A stretch of 57,784 nucleotides of DNA from Rhodospirillaceae bacterium (GCA_002696205.1 NZRL01000065.1:1-57784), one strand, 5' to 3'; positions 27,587 to 37,711 are shown, counted from the stretch's first letter. Notes: generated by a model not told the origin, from the letters alone. Translations and numbers: made by a program.

Positions 27587-28399
27587 ATGGCTTCTGCAGC
27601 GCCTCTGATGTCCGGCAAAAAAGGCTTGGTCATGGGAGTGGCCAATGACCGCTCCATCGCCTGGGGTATCGCCAAGGCCGCCTTCGACCAAGGCGCCGAA
27701 CTGGCCTTCACCTATCAGGGCGAAGCCCTGCAGAAACGCGTGGCGCCGCTGGCCGAAAGCGTCGGCTCTGACATGGTGCTCGCCTGCGACGTGACCGACA
27801 TGGCCTCCGTCGATGCGGTGTTCAAGGAGATCGAGGCGAAATGGGGCAAGCTGGATTTCATCATCCACGCCATCGCCTATTCGGATAAGGAAGAACTCAA
27901 GGGCGGGTATATCGACACCACCCTGGATAACTTCCTGAAAACCATGAACATCTCCTGCTATTCCTTCACGGCCATCGCGCAGCGCGCGCGCAAGCTGATG
28001 ACCGACGGCGGGGCGCTGCTGACCCTGACCTATTTCGGGGCCGAACGCGTGATGCCGCATTACAACGTCATGGGCGTCGCCAAGGCAGCACTCGAAGCCA
28101 GCGTGCGCTACCTCGCCGAAGATCTGGGCAAGGACGGCATTCGGGTCAATTCCTTGTCGGCCGGTCCGATGAAGACCTTGGCAGCCTCCGGCATCGGCGA
28201 TTTCCGCTATATCCTGAAATGGAACGAATACAATTCGCCGCTGCGCCGCAACGTGACGTTGGAAGACGTCGGCGGTGCCGGGCTGTACCTGGTTTCCGGC
28301 ATGTCGTCGGGCGTGACGGGCGAAAACCACCATGTGGACTGCGGCTATAACATCGTCGGCATGAAGGCGGTGGACGCGCCGGATATTTCCGTCGTCTGA
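27587..28399 (+). CDS. fabI: Enoyl-[acyl-carrier-protein] reductase (NADH)
   Basis: 270 residues, strong GAGGAGAC ribosome site. SDR-type enzyme of the last step of fatty-acid elongation. The FabI signatures are clear: GLVMGVANDRSIAWGIA at the cofactor end, HAIAYSDKEELKG, and the catalytic Tyr-x6-Lys in YNVMGVAKAALEASVRYLA. C-terminal GENHHVDCGYNIVGM is typical. aroC follows after 67 bases and may be cotranscribed; a CTTTTAC/GTAAAAG repeat lies between them. Confidence 0.95.
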   Translation: MASAAPLMSGKKGLVMGVANDRSIAWGIAKAAFDQGAELAFTYQGEALQKRVAPLAESVGSDMVLACDVTDMASVDAVFKEIEAKWGKLDFIIHAIAYSDKEELKGGYIDTTLDNFLKTMNISCYSFTAIAQRARKLMTDGGALLTLTYFGAERVMPHYNVMGVAKAALEASVRYLAEDLGKDGIRVNSLSAGPMKTLAASGIGDFRYILKWNEYNSPLRRNVTLEDVGGAGLYLVSGMSSGVTGENHHVDCGYNIVGMKAVDAPDISVV

Positions 28400-28466
28400 T
28401 CGCCGCACTTTTACTCCCCGGTAATCCCCGATGTGGTAAAAGAGCCGCCCACTTAAGGGTTTCGGC

Positions 28467-29537
28467 ATGTCACACAATTCGTTCGGCCATCTGTTCCGCT
28501 TCACGACCTTCGGCGAAAGCCATGGGCCCGCGCTCGGCTGCGTGGTCGACGGCTGCCCGCCGGGCTTGAGCCTGTCGGAAGAGGATATCCAGATTCATCT
28601 GGACCGCCGCCGTCCGGGACAAAGCAAATACACGACCCAGCGCCAGGAACCGGATCAGATCAAGATTCTGTCCGGCGTGTTCGAAGGCGTGACCACCGGC
28701 ACCTCCATCGGCCTGCTGATCGAAAACGTCGACCAGCGGTCCAAGGACTATTCCGAGATTTCCGAAAAGTTCCGCCCGGGCCATGCCGATTACACCTATT
28801 GGAAAAAATACGGCATCCGCGATTACCGGGGCGGCGGTCGGTCGTCCGCCCGCGAAACCGCCATGCGTGTCGCGGCGGGCGCCGTCGCGCGCAAGGTTCT
28901 GGGCCCTGGCGTCACGATCAAGGCGGGCCTGGTCATCATGGGCGAAAAGGAAATCGACCGCTCGCGCCTGGACTGGGACGAAGTGAACAACAACCCGTTC
29001 TTCTGCCCCGACGCCACGGCGGCCCAGGAATTCGCCGATTACCTGGACGGCATCCGCAAGTCGGGCTCTTCCGTCGGCGGCGTGGTCGAAGTCGTCGCCT
29101 CCGGCGTTCCGGCGGGCCTGGGCGCCCCTGTCTACGGCAAACTGGATCAGGACCTGGCGTCGGCGATGATGAGCATCAACGCCGTCAAGGGCGTGGAAAT
29201 CGGCAACGGCTTCGAGGCCGCCCGCATCACCGGCGAGGCCAATGCTGACGAGCTGCGCGCGCACGGCAACGACGTGGAATTCCTTTCGAACAACGCGGGC
29301 GGCGTCCTGGGTGGCATCTCGACCGGGCAGGACGTGGTCTGCCGCTTCGCCGTCAAGCCGACCTCGTCGATCCTGACGCCGCGCAAGACCGTGACCAAAT
29401 CCGGCGAGGATACGGAGATCGTCACCAAGGGCCGCCACGACCCCTGCGTCGGCATCCGCGCCGTGCCCATCGGTGAGGCCATGATGGCCTGCGTCCTGGC
29501 CGACCATCTGCTGCGCCACAAGGCGCAATGCGGCTAA
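28467..29537 (+). CDS. aroC: Chorismate synthase
   Basis: 356 residues, full length. Converts 5-enolpyruvylshikimate 3-phosphate to chorismate with reduced FMN. All three family signatures are present: [14 protein letters not shown] near residue 14, [21 protein letters not shown] near 122, and [17 protein letters not shown] near 320. It follows fabI, an arrangement common in Alphaproteobacteria. Confidence 0.97.
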   Translation: MSHNSFGHLFRFTTFGESHGPALGCVVDGCPPGLSLSEEDIQIHLDRRRPGQSKYTTQRQEPDQIKILSGVFEGVTTGTSIGLLIENVDQRSKDYSEISEKFRPGHADYTYWKKYGIRDYRGGGRSSARETAMRVAAGAVARKVLGPGVTIKAGLVIMGEKEIDRSRLDWDEVNNNPFFCPDATAAQEFADYLDGIRKSGSSVGGVVEVVASGVPAGLGAPVYGKLDQDLASAMMSINAVKGVEIGNGFEAARITGEANADELRAHGNDVEFLSNNAGGVLGGISTGQDVVCRFAVKPTSSILTPRKTVTKSGEDTEIVTKGRHDPCVGIRAVPIGEAMMACVLADHLLRHKAQCG

Positions 29538-29607
29538 GGCGGGCCTGAACGGGCCGCCCTTCCCGCCCCGGGCGCCCGCCCGGCAAGAAACTAATAGGGG
29601 AGCCTCC

Positions 29608-30771
29608 ATGCGCATCATCGACATCTGCGAGGTGACGAAACCGATCTCGTCGCCGATCCGCAACGCCTATATCGATTTCACCAAGATGACCGCCAGCCTG
29701 GTCGCCGTCGTCACCGACGTCGAACGGGACGGCCGGCGCGTCGTCGGCTACGGCTTCAATTCCAACGGGCGCTACGGCCAGGGCGGGCTGATCCGCGAAC
29801 GGTTCCGCGACCGCGTGTTGGAGGCCGATCCGAAAAGCCTTTTGAACGACGACGGCGACAACCTGGACCCGCATAAAGTCTGGGCCACGATGATGACCAA
29901 CGAAAAGCCGGGCGGGCACGGCGAGCGTTCGGTCGCCGTCGGCACCATCGACATGGCCGTATGGGACGCCACGGCGAAGATCGCGGGCCTGCCCCTGTTC
30001 CGCCTGCTGGCCCAGATGAAGGGCCGCGAGGCCGACCCCCGCGTCTTCGTCTATGCCGCGGGCGGCTATTACTACCCCGGCAAGGACGACACACAACTGC
30101 GCGCCGAAATGCGGGGCTATCTCAACCGCGGCTACAACGTCGTGAAGATGAAGATCGGGGGAGCGGCCATCGAAGAGGACCGCCGCCGCATCGAGGCCGT
30201 GCTGGACGAGATCGGCGGCGAGGCGCAATTGGCCGTCGACGCCAACGGCCGGTTCGACCTGGAAACCGCCATCGCCTACGCCAAGATGCTGCGGGACTAT
30301 CCGCTGTTCTGGTACGAGGAGGCGGGCGATCCGCTGGACTACGCCCTGCAGGCTGCATTGGCCGAATTCTATCCCGGCCCCATGGCGACGGGGGAAAACC
30401 TGTTTTCCCATCAGGACGCGCGGAACCTGCTGCGCTACGGCGGCATGCGGCCCGACCGCGACTGGCTGCAATTCGACTGCGCCCTCGCCTACGGCCTGGT
30501 CGAATACCTGCGCACCCTGAACGAATTGGAAATCGCGGGCTGGTCCCCTGCCCGCTGCATCCCCCACGGCGGGCATCAGATGTCGTTGAACATCGCGGCG
30601 GGTCTGGGCCTTGGCGGCAACGAAAGCTATCCCGATTTGTTCCAGCCCTATGGCGGCTTCCCTGACACGGTCCAAGTCGAAGAGGGCCATATCGTCATGC
30701 CGGACCTGCCGGGCATCGGCTTCGAAGGCAAGTCGGACCTGATTACCGAAATGCGGGCTCTCGCGGAGTAG
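29608..30771 (+). CDS. tarD: D(-)-tartrate dehydratase, enolase superfamily
   Basis: 387 residues behind an AGGGGAG ribosome site. Enolase-superfamily protein closely resembling the Bradyrhizobium TarD subgroup along its full length. Visible active-site parts: the general-base lysines in VVKMKIGG (about 179-186), metal ligands in VDANG, WYEEAGDP and ATGENLFSH, and the catalytic His in IPHGGHQMSLN. It dehydrates D-tartrate to oxaloacetate. A sulfurtransferase gene follows after four bases. No tartrate transporter or regulator is next to it. Confidence 0.85.
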   Translation: MRIIDICEVTKPISSPIRNAYIDFTKMTASLVAVVTDVERDGRRVVGYGFNSNGRYGQGGLIRERFRDRVLEADPKSLLNDDGDNLDPHKVWATMMTNEKPGGHGERSVAVGTIDMAVWDATAKIAGLPLFRLLAQMKGREADPRVFVYAAGGYYYPGKDDTQLRAEMRGYLNRGYNVVKMKIGGAAIEEDRRRIEAVLDEIGGEAQLAVDANGRFDLETAIAYAKMLRDYPLFWYEEAGDPLDYALQAALAEFYPGPMATGENLFSHQDARNLLRYGGMRPDRDWLQFDCALAYGLVEYLRTLNELEIAGWSPARCIPHGGHQMSLNIAAGLGLGGNESYPDLFQPYGGFPDTVQVEEGHIVMPDLPGIGFEGKSDLITEMRALAE

Positions 30772-30775
30772 CACT

Positions 30776-31657
30776 ATGACCCAAGGCACCTATCTCCACC
30801 CCGAAGCCATCGTCACCGGCGAATGGTTGGAAGCGCATTTGGACGACCCGTCCCTGCGCATTTTCGATTGCACCTTCTCGCTGGAGTATCAGGGCGGCGA
30901 CGGCGATCCGTTTCGCGTCGTGACCGGCCGGCCCGAATACGACAAGGCGCATATCCCGGGCGCCGGATTCCTGGACCTGCAGGCCGATTTCTCCGACCCC
31001 GACAGCCCCTTCCGCTTCATGATGCCGAGCCCCGAAGAGACAGCCGCCGCCTTCGCCCGCCACGGCGTCGGTGACGACACCCGGGTGATCCTCTATGGCC
31101 GCGCCAGCATGCAGCGCGCCACGCGGTTCTGGTGGATGCTGCGCTGGCTCGGCTTCGATAACGCGGCGGTCTTGGACGGCGGAATGGACAAATGGGAGGC
31201 CGAGGGACGCCCCGTCTCCGACGCCCCCTGCACCTATGCACCCACCGGCGGCCTGACGATCCGCCCCCGCCCGGAGATCTTTGTCGGCAAGGATGCGGTG
31301 GTATCGGCGATGAACGATGCCGGCGTCTGCACCGTCAACGCGCTGACCGAAAAACTGCATAGCGGCGAAGATGGCCGGTACGGCCGCGCGGGCCGTATTC
31401 CAGGCAGCGTCAACGTCCCGGCGGCGTCCCTGGTCAACAGCGACATGACCCACCTGGCCGCCGATCAGGCACAACGCCTGTTCGACGCCGTCGGTGCCAC
31501 GCCGGATAAGAAGGTCATCGTCTATTGCGGCGGCGGCATCGCCGCCAGCCTGGATGCCTTTCTGCTGTATCAATTGGGATACGAGAACGTCGCCGTCTAC
31601 GACGCGTCGTTGAGCGAATGGATCGCCGACCCGGCCCTGCCCATGGAAACGGACTGA
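30776..31657 (+). CDS. Thiosulfate/3-mercaptopyruvate sulfurtransferase (double rhodanese)
   Basis: 293 residues, two rhodanese domains. The inactive first domain has RIFDCTFSLEYQGGDGDPF and the second carries the active Cys in VIVYCGGGIAAS (about 242-253). The six-residue loop CGGGIA differs from the CGSGVT loop of 3-mercaptopyruvate sulfurtransferase, so the substrate is open. Cotranscribed with tarD (gap of four bases). No signal peptide, so cytosolic. Confidence 0.88.
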   Translation: MTQGTYLHPEAIVTGEWLEAHLDDPSLRIFDCTFSLEYQGGDGDPFRVVTGRPEYDKAHIPGAGFLDLQADFSDPDSPFRFMMPSPEETAAAFARHGVGDDTRVILYGRASMQRATRFWWMLRWLGFDNAAVLDGGMDKWEAEGRPVSDAPCTYAPTGGLTIRPRPEIFVGKDAVVSAMNDAGVCTVNALTEKLHSGEDGRYGRAGRIPGSVNVPAASLVNSDMTHLAADQAQRLFDAVGATPDKKVIVYCGGGIAASLDAFLLYQLGYENVAVYDASLSEWIADPALPMETD

Positions 31658-31660
31658 GCC

Positions 31661-31957
31661 TCAGGCCCCGGTCTTCATCTCCACTTCGACGAACGCCATC
31701 GGCGCGTCACCGGCGTTAATGACGTTATGTTCCACACCTTCCGGCCGGTGATAGGCTTCGCCCGCGCCGAAAGTGACGGTCCGCTCACCCCCGCCCGGTT
31801 CTTCCAGGCGCATGGTGCAGGGCGTCAGCGTGGTGACGACGTAATCGTATTCATGACGGTGCCAGCCCGTTTCGGCGCCGGGTTCGAAATCGAACCGGGT
31901 GGCGCGGACTTTCTCGTCATCGACGAGCGGCGTGGCTTTGGCGGTCGGCTTGGTCAT
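31661..31957 (-). CDS. Small cupin protein
   Basis: 98 residues from the ATG at 31957, preceded by AGGGAGAAC. A single cupin barrel: GWHRHEYDYVV holds the first metal-binding His pair and Glu-like position, and GEAYHRPEGVEHNVIN the second motif. Role unknown; such single-domain cupins can be metal-dependent dioxygenases, isomerases or binding proteins. It follows the TPR gene by 22 bases, probably one transcript. Confidence 0.75.
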   Translation of the reverse strand: MTKPTAKATPLVDDEKVRATRFDFEPGAETGWHRHEYDYVVTTLTPCTMRLEEPGGGERTVTFGAGEAYHRPEGVEHNVINAGDAPMAFVEVEMKTGA

Positions 31958-31979
31958 CCCGAGGTTCTCCCTTCTATCC

Positions 31980-33305
31980 TCAGGCCGCCAACAAGCCCGT
32001 ATAAGTCTTTTCCGTCCAATGGTCGCCCGGCTTGGCGGCATGGCGTTCGGCAAGCAGCCCGCGCGCCAGGGCGGCGTTTGTGCCCTTCATGGCGGCGTCG
32101 ATCAGGATCAGCTCGAACAGGTCGCGCTGGGCATGGCTGCCGCCGACCTGCCAGACTTCGTAGCGCACCGGCATCATCGCCGCCGTGGCGTCGTCGTAAC
32201 GCCCGTCGCGATAGGCGATGATGGCGTCGGCCATGGGCACGCCCAACGCCTTCATGATCGGCAGGTTGCTGTCGGCCTCGTCGCCTTCGTAGGCGGCGAG
32301 GAATTCCCGCATCTCATGCGCCTTGCCGTCGCCGACCGCAGCCAGCGCCAACAGGTAGTGCATGTCGACGAAGGTCAGGATGTGTTCTTCGGTCCGCTCG
32401 CGCACCTTATCTGCCAACGGCGCCCAGCGTCCGCCGACGTCCAGCCCCATGATCTCCAAACGCTGCAACAGCGAGGTCGCGTTGCAGATATCGAGGTATT
32501 CCTCACTGTCCGGTTCGAACACATGGGCGTCGTACTGCGCCATGACGTCGTCCATCCGCCCCTGGTCCATCATCATCAGGGCCTCGTGCCACCAGATATG
32601 ATTCTGGAAATTGTTGGCCTGGGTCCAATGGGGGCGCAGGCGCTCGATCCAGGCCAAGCCCTCGTCCTGGCGGTCCTGCATCTCCATGACATGAGCATAG
32701 GCATGCGTCGCCCAGGGATCGTTGGGCTCCAACTCGATGGCCTTCTCCGCCGCCGCCTGGGCGCGGGTGTATTCGCCGAATTCCTCGAACCCGAAGGCCT
32801 GCATGCCCTTGAGGTAGGAATATCCCGGCATGTTCTCGGTCCAGTAGGGCAGAATACGGTTCACGGAATCCCGCAACCGCCGATCGTCGCCGCAATAGAA
32901 ATGGCCGAAATGCGCCAAGCGGGCCGCCAGGATATCGTGCGGATAATCCAACAGGATTTCTTCCCAAACCCGGGCGGCGCCATCCAGATCCCGGTTGGCC
33001 CAATGGCTGACCGCGCGCGCATGAAGCGCTTCGCGAGGCGTCGCGCCCGGCGCCAGTTCCATCGCCTTGGCCGCCGCCGCCTGGGCCTTCGGCACCAATC
33101 CGCCCATGGCCATGAGCATCATGAAATAACCCTTCAGACAATGCGCCATGATCATGTCGCCGTCGGCGGCAAAGATCGCTTTCATGCGGTCGCCCGTATC
33201 GGGCGCCATACACAGATAGCCGCGAATGGTATGGTTATAGGCATCGACGGCATCCTGGCCGGCAGCGGTCAGGGAAAGCTCGCGTTCGTCATTGAAGGTC
33301 GGCAT
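31980..33305 (-). CDS. TPR protein of the TTC38 family
   Basis: 441 residues from the ATG at 33305; the frame stays open further upstream across the divergent rhodanese gene, but that part is shadow. Tetratricopeptide-like helical repeats run through the protein. Blocks such as LKGMQAFGFEE, WATHAYAHVMEMQ, FQNHIWWHEALMMMD and VWQVGGSHAQRD closely match the animal protein TTC38 and its bacterial relatives. His residues in HIWWHEAL and AHVMEM are conserved and may form a site. Function unknown in any organism I know of. Upstream of the cupin gene. Confidence 0.8.
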   Translation of the reverse strand: MPTFNDERELSLTAAGQDAVDAYNHTIRGYLCMAPDTGDRMKAIFAADGDMIMAHCLKGYFMMLMAMGGLVPKAQAAAAKAMELAPGATPREALHARAVSHWANRDLDGAARVWEEILLDYPHDILAARLAHFGHFYCGDDRRLRDSVNRILPYWTENMPGYSYLKGMQAFGFEEFGEYTRAQAAAEKAIELEPNDPWATHAYAHVMEMQDRQDEGLAWIERLRPHWTQANNFQNHIWWHEALMMMDQGRMDDVMAQYDAHVFEPDSEEYLDICNATSLLQRLEIMGLDVGGRWAPLADKVRERTEEHILTFVDMHYLLALAAVGDGKAHEMREFLAAYEGDEADSNLPIMKALGVPMADAIIAYRDGRYDDATAAMMPVRYEVWQVGGSHAQRDLFELILIDAAMKGTNAALARGLLAERHAAKPGDHWTEKTYTGLLAA

Positions 33306-33428
33306 GGCCCGGTAGATGTCTCTTCTTTGTTGTGAGTGCGAAAAACCTACACTATCTCTGGTCCACAGGCGACAGCAGAGGCGAAGGCCCGGCAATCGCA
33401 GAGCCCCCCAACTCCCCAAGGAGACCTT

Positions 33429-33752
33429 ATGAAGCAAATGATCGAAACCGACGCGGCCCAGGTCAAGGAATGGGTCGATGACGGCAGCGCCGTTATCATC
33501 GATGTACGCGAAGCCGACGAATTGGCCCAAGCGCGCGTGCCGGGCGCGATCCACGATCCCATGTCGGCGTTCGACCCGAACCTGATCGCCGGGCACGACG
33601 GCAAGAAACTCGTCTTCATGTGCGCCAAGGGCATGCGGTCCCTGCAGGTCGGGACCTACCTGTTGCAGAACGACATGATCGACGAAGCCTATAACCTCAG
33701 CGGCGGCATTCAATCCTGGGCCATGGCAGGCGGGGCGTTGGAAACGGGTTGA
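33429..33752 (+). CDS. Single-domain rhodanese
   Basis: 107 residues from the ATG at 33429 behind a clear AAGGAGAC ribosome site. Rhodanese fold with active Cys in VFMCAKGMRS (about residue 68), a five-residue-type loop; IIDVREADELAQARVPGAIH is the N-terminal rhodanese motif. Likely transfers sulfane sulfur or acts in redox. Divergent from the TTC38-like gene over a 123-base gap with no clear promoter. Confidence 0.88.
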   Translation: MKQMIETDAAQVKEWVDDGSAVIIDVREADELAQARVPGAIHDPMSAFDPNLIAGHDGKKLVFMCAKGMRSLQVGTYLLQNDMIDEAYNLSGGIQSWAMAGGALETG

Positions 33753-33755
33753 GCC

Positions 33756-34511
33756 CTATTCCGCCGCCGGCTTCCGAGCGCCAATCAGGAATTCCACATT
33801 CCCTTCCGGCCCTTTGATGGGGCTTTCCGTGATCCCCAGGACGGTCCATCCGCAATCGTCGCGGACGAAGGCTTCGACCTCGGCGCAGACCTGTTCGTGA
33901 ACCGCGCCGTCGCGGACCACCCCCCCCTTGCCCACATGTTCCCGCCCCGCCTGAAATTGCGGTTTGATGAGCGCGATGAGATATGCCCCGGGTTTGGCCA
34001 GGGCCATGGACGCGGGCAGGATTTTTTCCAGGCCGATGAAACTGGCATCGCAGACGACGATATCCAGGGGTTCGGGGATTTGTTCCGCCGTCAGGTGACG
34101 GGCATTGGTCTTCTCCAGAACCACGACCCGGTCGTCGCTGCGCAGCTTCCAATCCAACTGGCCGTGGCCGACGTCGACGGCGTAGACCTTGGCCGCCCCG
34201 TTGGTCAGCAGGACGTCGGTGAACCCGCCGGTCGAGGCCCCCAGATCGACGCAGACCGCCCCCGTGGGATCGACGGCGAAATGGTCAAGCCCCTTGGCGA
34301 GCTTGAGCCCGCCCCGCGAAACCCAGGGATGGTCCTTTCCCTTGACGGAAATCGGTGTGGAGTCCGCGACCTGCTGGCCCGGCTTGTCGATGCGGCGATC
34401 TTCGGTATGGACCAGACCGGCCATGATCAGCGCCTGGGCCTTGGTCCGGTTTTCGGCCAGACCCCGGTCGACCAGCAATTGATCGATGCGGATTTTCGAC
34501 GGCTTCGCCAT
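33756..34511 (-). CDS. tlyA: TlyA-family rRNA (cytidine-2'-O)-methyltransferase
   Basis: 251 residues. N-terminal S4 RNA-binding domain (RIDQLLVDRGLAENRTKAQALIMAGLV), then an FtsJ-like SAM domain with VCVDLGASTGGFTDVLL and the KDKE-type catalytic set: Lys in VSRGGLKLAK, Asp in VVCDASF, Lys in IALIKPQF, Glu near the end in NVEFLIG. Methylates 16S/23S rRNA. Last gene of the isoprenoid operon, 13 bases after dxs. Confidence 0.93.
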   Translation of the reverse strand: MAKPSKIRIDQLLVDRGLAENRTKAQALIMAGLVHTEDRRIDKPGQQVADSTPISVKGKDHPWVSRGGLKLAKGLDHFAVDPTGAVCVDLGASTGGFTDVLLTNGAAKVYAVDVGHGQLDWKLRSDDRVVVLEKTNARHLTAEQIPEPLDIVVCDASFIGLEKILPASMALAKPGAYLIALIKPQFQAGREHVGKGGVVRDGAVHEQVCAEVEAFVRDDCGWTVLGITESPIKGPEGNVEFLIGARKPAAE

Positions 34512-34524
34512 GCCGCCCGCGAAC

Positions 34525-36450
34525 TCAGGCGCGGGCCGGCTCGGTCACTTCGCCGCTGCGCCCAAGGGCGGACAGCACCGTGGCGACGATGCCCGAAGCG
34601 TTGATCCCCGCCTGCTCGCACTGGGCTTCCGGCTTGTCCTGCTCCAGGAAGGCGTCGGGCATGGTCACGGCACGAACCTTCAGACCGTTCTCCAACAAGC
34701 CGTCATTGGCCATGAACTGCAGCACCTGGGACGAGAACCCGCCGATGGAGGCTTCCTCGACCGTGATCAGCACTTCGTGGTCGGCGGCCAGTTTGCGGAT
34801 CAGATCCTCGTCGATGGGCTTGGCGAAGCGGGCGTCGGCGACCGTGGTCGACAGGCCGCGCGCCGCCAGATCTTCCGCCGCCTTGAGAGATTCCTGGAGG
34901 CGCGAGCCCAGGGACAGGATCGCGACCGTCGAGCCCTCGCGAACGATACGGCCCTTGCCGATTTCCAGAACGCTGCCCTTGGCCGGCAGTTCGACCCCGA
35001 CACCCTCGCCCCGCGGATAGCGGATCGCCGAAGGCCGGTCGTCGATGGAAACGGCGGTCGCCGTCATATGCATCAATTCGGCCTCGTCCGAGGGCGCCAT
35101 GACCACGAATCCCGGCAGGGTGCAAAGGTAGGCCAGATCGAAGGCGCCGCAATGGGTCGAACCGTCGGCGCCGACATAGCCGGCGCGGTCGATGGCGAAG
35201 CGCACGGGCAGCGACTGGATCGCCACATCATGGACGACCTGGTCGTAGGCACGCTGCAGGAAAGTCGAATAGATCGCGCAGAACGGTTTATAGCCCTCGA
35301 CCGCCATTCCGGCGGCAAAGGTCACGCCGTGCTGTTCGGCGATGCCGACGTCGAAAGACCGTTTCGGGAACTCCGTACCGAATTTGTCGACGCCCGTACC
35401 GCCCGGCATGGCCGCGGTGATGGCGACGATCTTGTCGTCGTCCTTTGCTTCGGCAATCAGCGCCTTGGCGAAGACCGAGGTATAGCTCGGCGCGTTGGCG
35501 ACGGCTTTGTGCTGTTTGCCGGTGACGACATCGAACTTGGAAACGCCATGGTACTTGTCGGCGGATTCCTCGGCCGGTTTGTACCCGTGGCCCTTTTCCG
35601 TGACGACGTGCAGAAGCACGGGGCCTGGCTCCTTGTCGTCGCGCAAATTCTTGAGCACCGGCAACAAGTGGTCCAGATTGTGGCCGTCGATGGGGCCGAC
35701 ATAATAGAACCCCAATTCCTCGAACAAAGTACCGCCGGTAACCATGCCGCGGGCGTACTCGTCGACCTTGGCCGCCGCCTGCTCAAGCGAGCGCGGGAAT
35801 TTCTTCGCCAATTCCTTGGCGAAGTGGCGGGCCGAACGGAATTGCTTCGATGAAATCAATTGAGACAGATAGGCCGAGAGCGCTCCGACCGGCGGCGCGA
35901 TCGACATATCGTTGTCGTTCAAGATGACGATCAGCTTGGCGTCCATGGACCCGGCGTTGTTCATGGCCTCATAGGCCATGCCGGCGGTCATGGCGCCGTC
36001 GCCGATGACGGCGATGACATTCTTATCCTTGCCCGCCAGCTTGCTCGCGACAGCCATGCCGAGGCCGGAGGAAATCGAGGTCGAGCTATGCGCCGCACCG
36101 AACGGGTCGTAATCGCTCTCGGTCCGCTTGGTGAATCCGGACAGCCCCCCGCCCTGGCGCAAGGTATGCATGCGATCGCGTCGGCCAGTCAGAATTTTGT
36201 GCGGATAGCACTGGTGGCCGACATCCCAGATCAATCGATCATCCGGCGTATTGAAAACGTGATGGATGGCAGCGGTCAATTCAACCACGCCGAGCGAAGC
36301 GCCAAGATGACCGCCGGTGATCGAAACGCTGCGAACGGTATCCTCGCGCAGTTCGACGACCAATTGCTTCAATTCATCGACCGAGAGGCCGCGCAGGTCT
36401 TCGGGATCTTTAATACGATCCAAAAGCGGGGTGACGCTTTCTGTATCCAA
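34525..36450 (-). CDS. dxs: 1-deoxy-D-xylulose-5-phosphate synthase
   Basis: 641 residues with a TTG start at 36450 behind GAGGG; no in-frame ATG lies near. Thiamine-diphosphate enzyme that condenses pyruvate and glyceraldehyde 3-phosphate, the first step of the MEP isoprenoid route. The TPP motif is [18 protein letters not shown] and further family blocks are [14 protein letters not shown] and [17 protein letters not shown]. Follows ispA by 76 bases. Confidence 0.96.
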   Translation of the reverse strand: MDTESVTPLLDRIKDPEDLRGLSVDELKQLVVELREDTVRSVSITGGHLGASLGVVELTAAIHHVFNTPDDRLIWDVGHQCYPHKILTGRRDRMHTLRQGGGLSGFTKRTESDYDPFGAAHSSTSISSGLGMAVASKLAGKDKNVIAVIGDGAMTAGMAYEAMNNAGSMDAKLIVILNDNDMSIAPPVGALSAYLSQLISSKQFRSARHFAKELAKKFPRSLEQAAAKVDEYARGMVTGGTLFEELGFYYVGPIDGHNLDHLLPVLKNLRDDKEPGPVLLHVVTEKGHGYKPAEESADKYHGVSKFDVVTGKQHKAVANAPSYTSVFAKALIAEAKDDDKIVAITAAMPGGTGVDKFGTEFPKRSFDVGIAEQHGVTFAAGMAVEGYKPFCAIYSTFLQRAYDQVVHDVAIQSLPVRFAIDRAGYVGADGSTHCGAFDLAYLCTLPGFVVMAPSDEAELMHMTATAVSIDDRPSAIRYPRGEGVGVELPAKGSVLEIGKGRIVREGSTVAILSLGSRLQESLKAAEDLAARGLSTTVADARFAKPIDEDLIRKLAADHEVLITVEEASIGGFSSQVLQFMANDGLLENGLKVRAVTMPDAFLEQDKPEAQCEQAGINASGIVATVLSALGRSGEVTEPARA

Positions 36451-36526
36451 GTTTCAAACCCTCGTATGCTTTGCGGACATTCAGCCCGAGAAAATTATTG
36501 CGGATGGGACCTCTTCAACAACCAAG

Positions 36527-37426
36527 TCAGGTACGCCGTTCAACGATGAAGCGCGCCATCTGTTTCAGAAGGTCACCTTTTTCTCCAAATATTTCAAGAT
36601 GTGCGGCCGCTTGCTCGCTCAACATGTCGGCCTGTTGCCGGGCTTTTTCAATGCCCAGCAGAGAAACGAAGGTCGCTTTTCCCGCGCCTGCGTCCTTACC
36701 GGTTGCCTTGCCGACGGTGGCGGCATCGCCTTCGACGTCCAACAAATCGTCTGCAATCTGGAACGCCAGACCGATATCATGGGCATAGGCATGAAGCGCC
36801 GCCCGCGCATCCTCCGACGCCTTACCCAGGATCGCCCCCGCCTCGGCCGAGACAGCAATCAGCTCGCCCGTCTTCATACGCTGCAAACGCGTGATCTGGG
36901 CAACATTCAGTTCATTGTCTTCCGCCCATAGGTCCATCATCTGGCCACCGACCATGCCGTGCGCGCCAGCCGCCTTGGATAGCGCCAACACCAGGTCCGA
37001 GCGCACCGACGGGTCCGAATGGGTCGCCGGATCGGCCAGAACCTGAAATGCCATGGTCAAAAGAGCATCTCCCGCCAGGATCGCCGTCGCCTCGTCATAT
37101 TTGATGTGGCAGGTCGGCTGCCCCCGACGAAGGTCGTCGTCATCCATCGCCGGCAGATCGTCGTGGACCAGGGAATAACAATGCACCATCTCGACCGCCG
37201 CCGCCGCGCGCAACGCGGACACCCGGTCGACGCCGAACAACGCGGCACTTTGCGTGACCAGGAACGGACGCACCCGCTTGCCCCCTTCGAGCGACGAATA
37301 CCGCATCGCCTCGATCACCCGCGCCTCGGGCGTATCGATCACCGGCAGCAGGTTGTCGAGCATCTTGGTAACCTCGGCGGCATTCTCGCTGAGGGCGGAT
37401 TTGAAATCCGATTTGGAATCGTTCAT
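36527..37426 (-). CDS. ispA: Polyprenyl (farnesyl/geranyl) diphosphate synthase
   Basis: 299 residues. First Asp-rich motif DDLPAMDDDDLRRG and second QIADDLLDVEGD are intact, with GGKRVRPFLV at the N-terminal side. Head-to-tail condensation of IPP with DMAPP/GPP, presumably to farnesyl diphosphate. In the operon between xseB and dxs. Confidence 0.94.
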   Translation of the reverse strand: MNDSKSDFKSALSENAAEVTKMLDNLLPVIDTPEARVIEAMRYSSLEGGKRVRPFLVTQSAALFGVDRVSALRAAAAVEMVHCYSLVHDDLPAMDDDDLRRGQPTCHIKYDEATAILAGDALLTMAFQVLADPATHSDPSVRSDLVLALSKAAGAHGMVGGQMMDLWAEDNELNVAQITRLQRMKTGELIAVSAEAGAILGKASEDARAALHAYAHDIGLAFQIADDLLDVEGDAATVGKATGKDAGAGKATFVSLLGIEKARQQADMLSEQAAAHLEIFGEKGDLLKQMARFIVERRT

Positions 37427-37447
37427 CTACGTCTTGTTCCGGGAATA

Positions 37448-37711
37448 TTATTGATCGACGGGTTCAGTGGACAAGTTGCCGCCGGCCCCGACGACGATCT
37501 TATCGACGCGCAATTGCGCTTCCTTCAACTTGGCCTCGCAATGGGTTTTCAGCGCGACGCCCCGCGAATAGGCGTTGATCGCCTGATCGAGAGATCCGGA
37601 CCCCTGCTCCAACCCACGCACGATGTCTTCCAGTTCGGTCATCGCGTCCTCGAAACTCAAGGCGCGGATGTCCTCCGGAATCTCCGTTTCTGCGGTTTTC
37701 TGTTTGGCCAT
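37448..37711 (-). CDS. xseB: Exodeoxyribonuclease VII small subunit
   Basis: 87 residues. The XseB helical hairpin is clear: SFEDAMTELEDIVRGLEQGS then LDQAINAYSRGVALKTHCEAKL. Binds XseA, which is not in this window. Twenty-one bases before ispA, the usual position in Proteobacteria. Confidence 0.95.
   Translation of the reverse strand: MAKQKTAETEIPEDIRALSFEDAMTELEDIVRGLEQGSGSLDQAINAYSRGVALKTHCEAKLKEAQLRVDKIVVGAGGNLSTEPVDQ

Noticed and set aside
28408-28442. CTTTTAC/GTAAAAG pair between fabI and aroC as a terminator
   Set aside because: Seven weak A-T-rich pairs with a 21-base loop and no T-tract; fabI and aroC probably remain cotranscribed.
33306-33713. Extension of the TTC38-like frame to 577 codons
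   Set aside because: It would run across the divergent rhodanese gene; homology begins at the ATG at 33305.
36451-36526. Possible riboswitch before dxs
   Set aside because: No THI-box or other known aptamer core is visible in 76 bases; only the ribosome site is recognisable.
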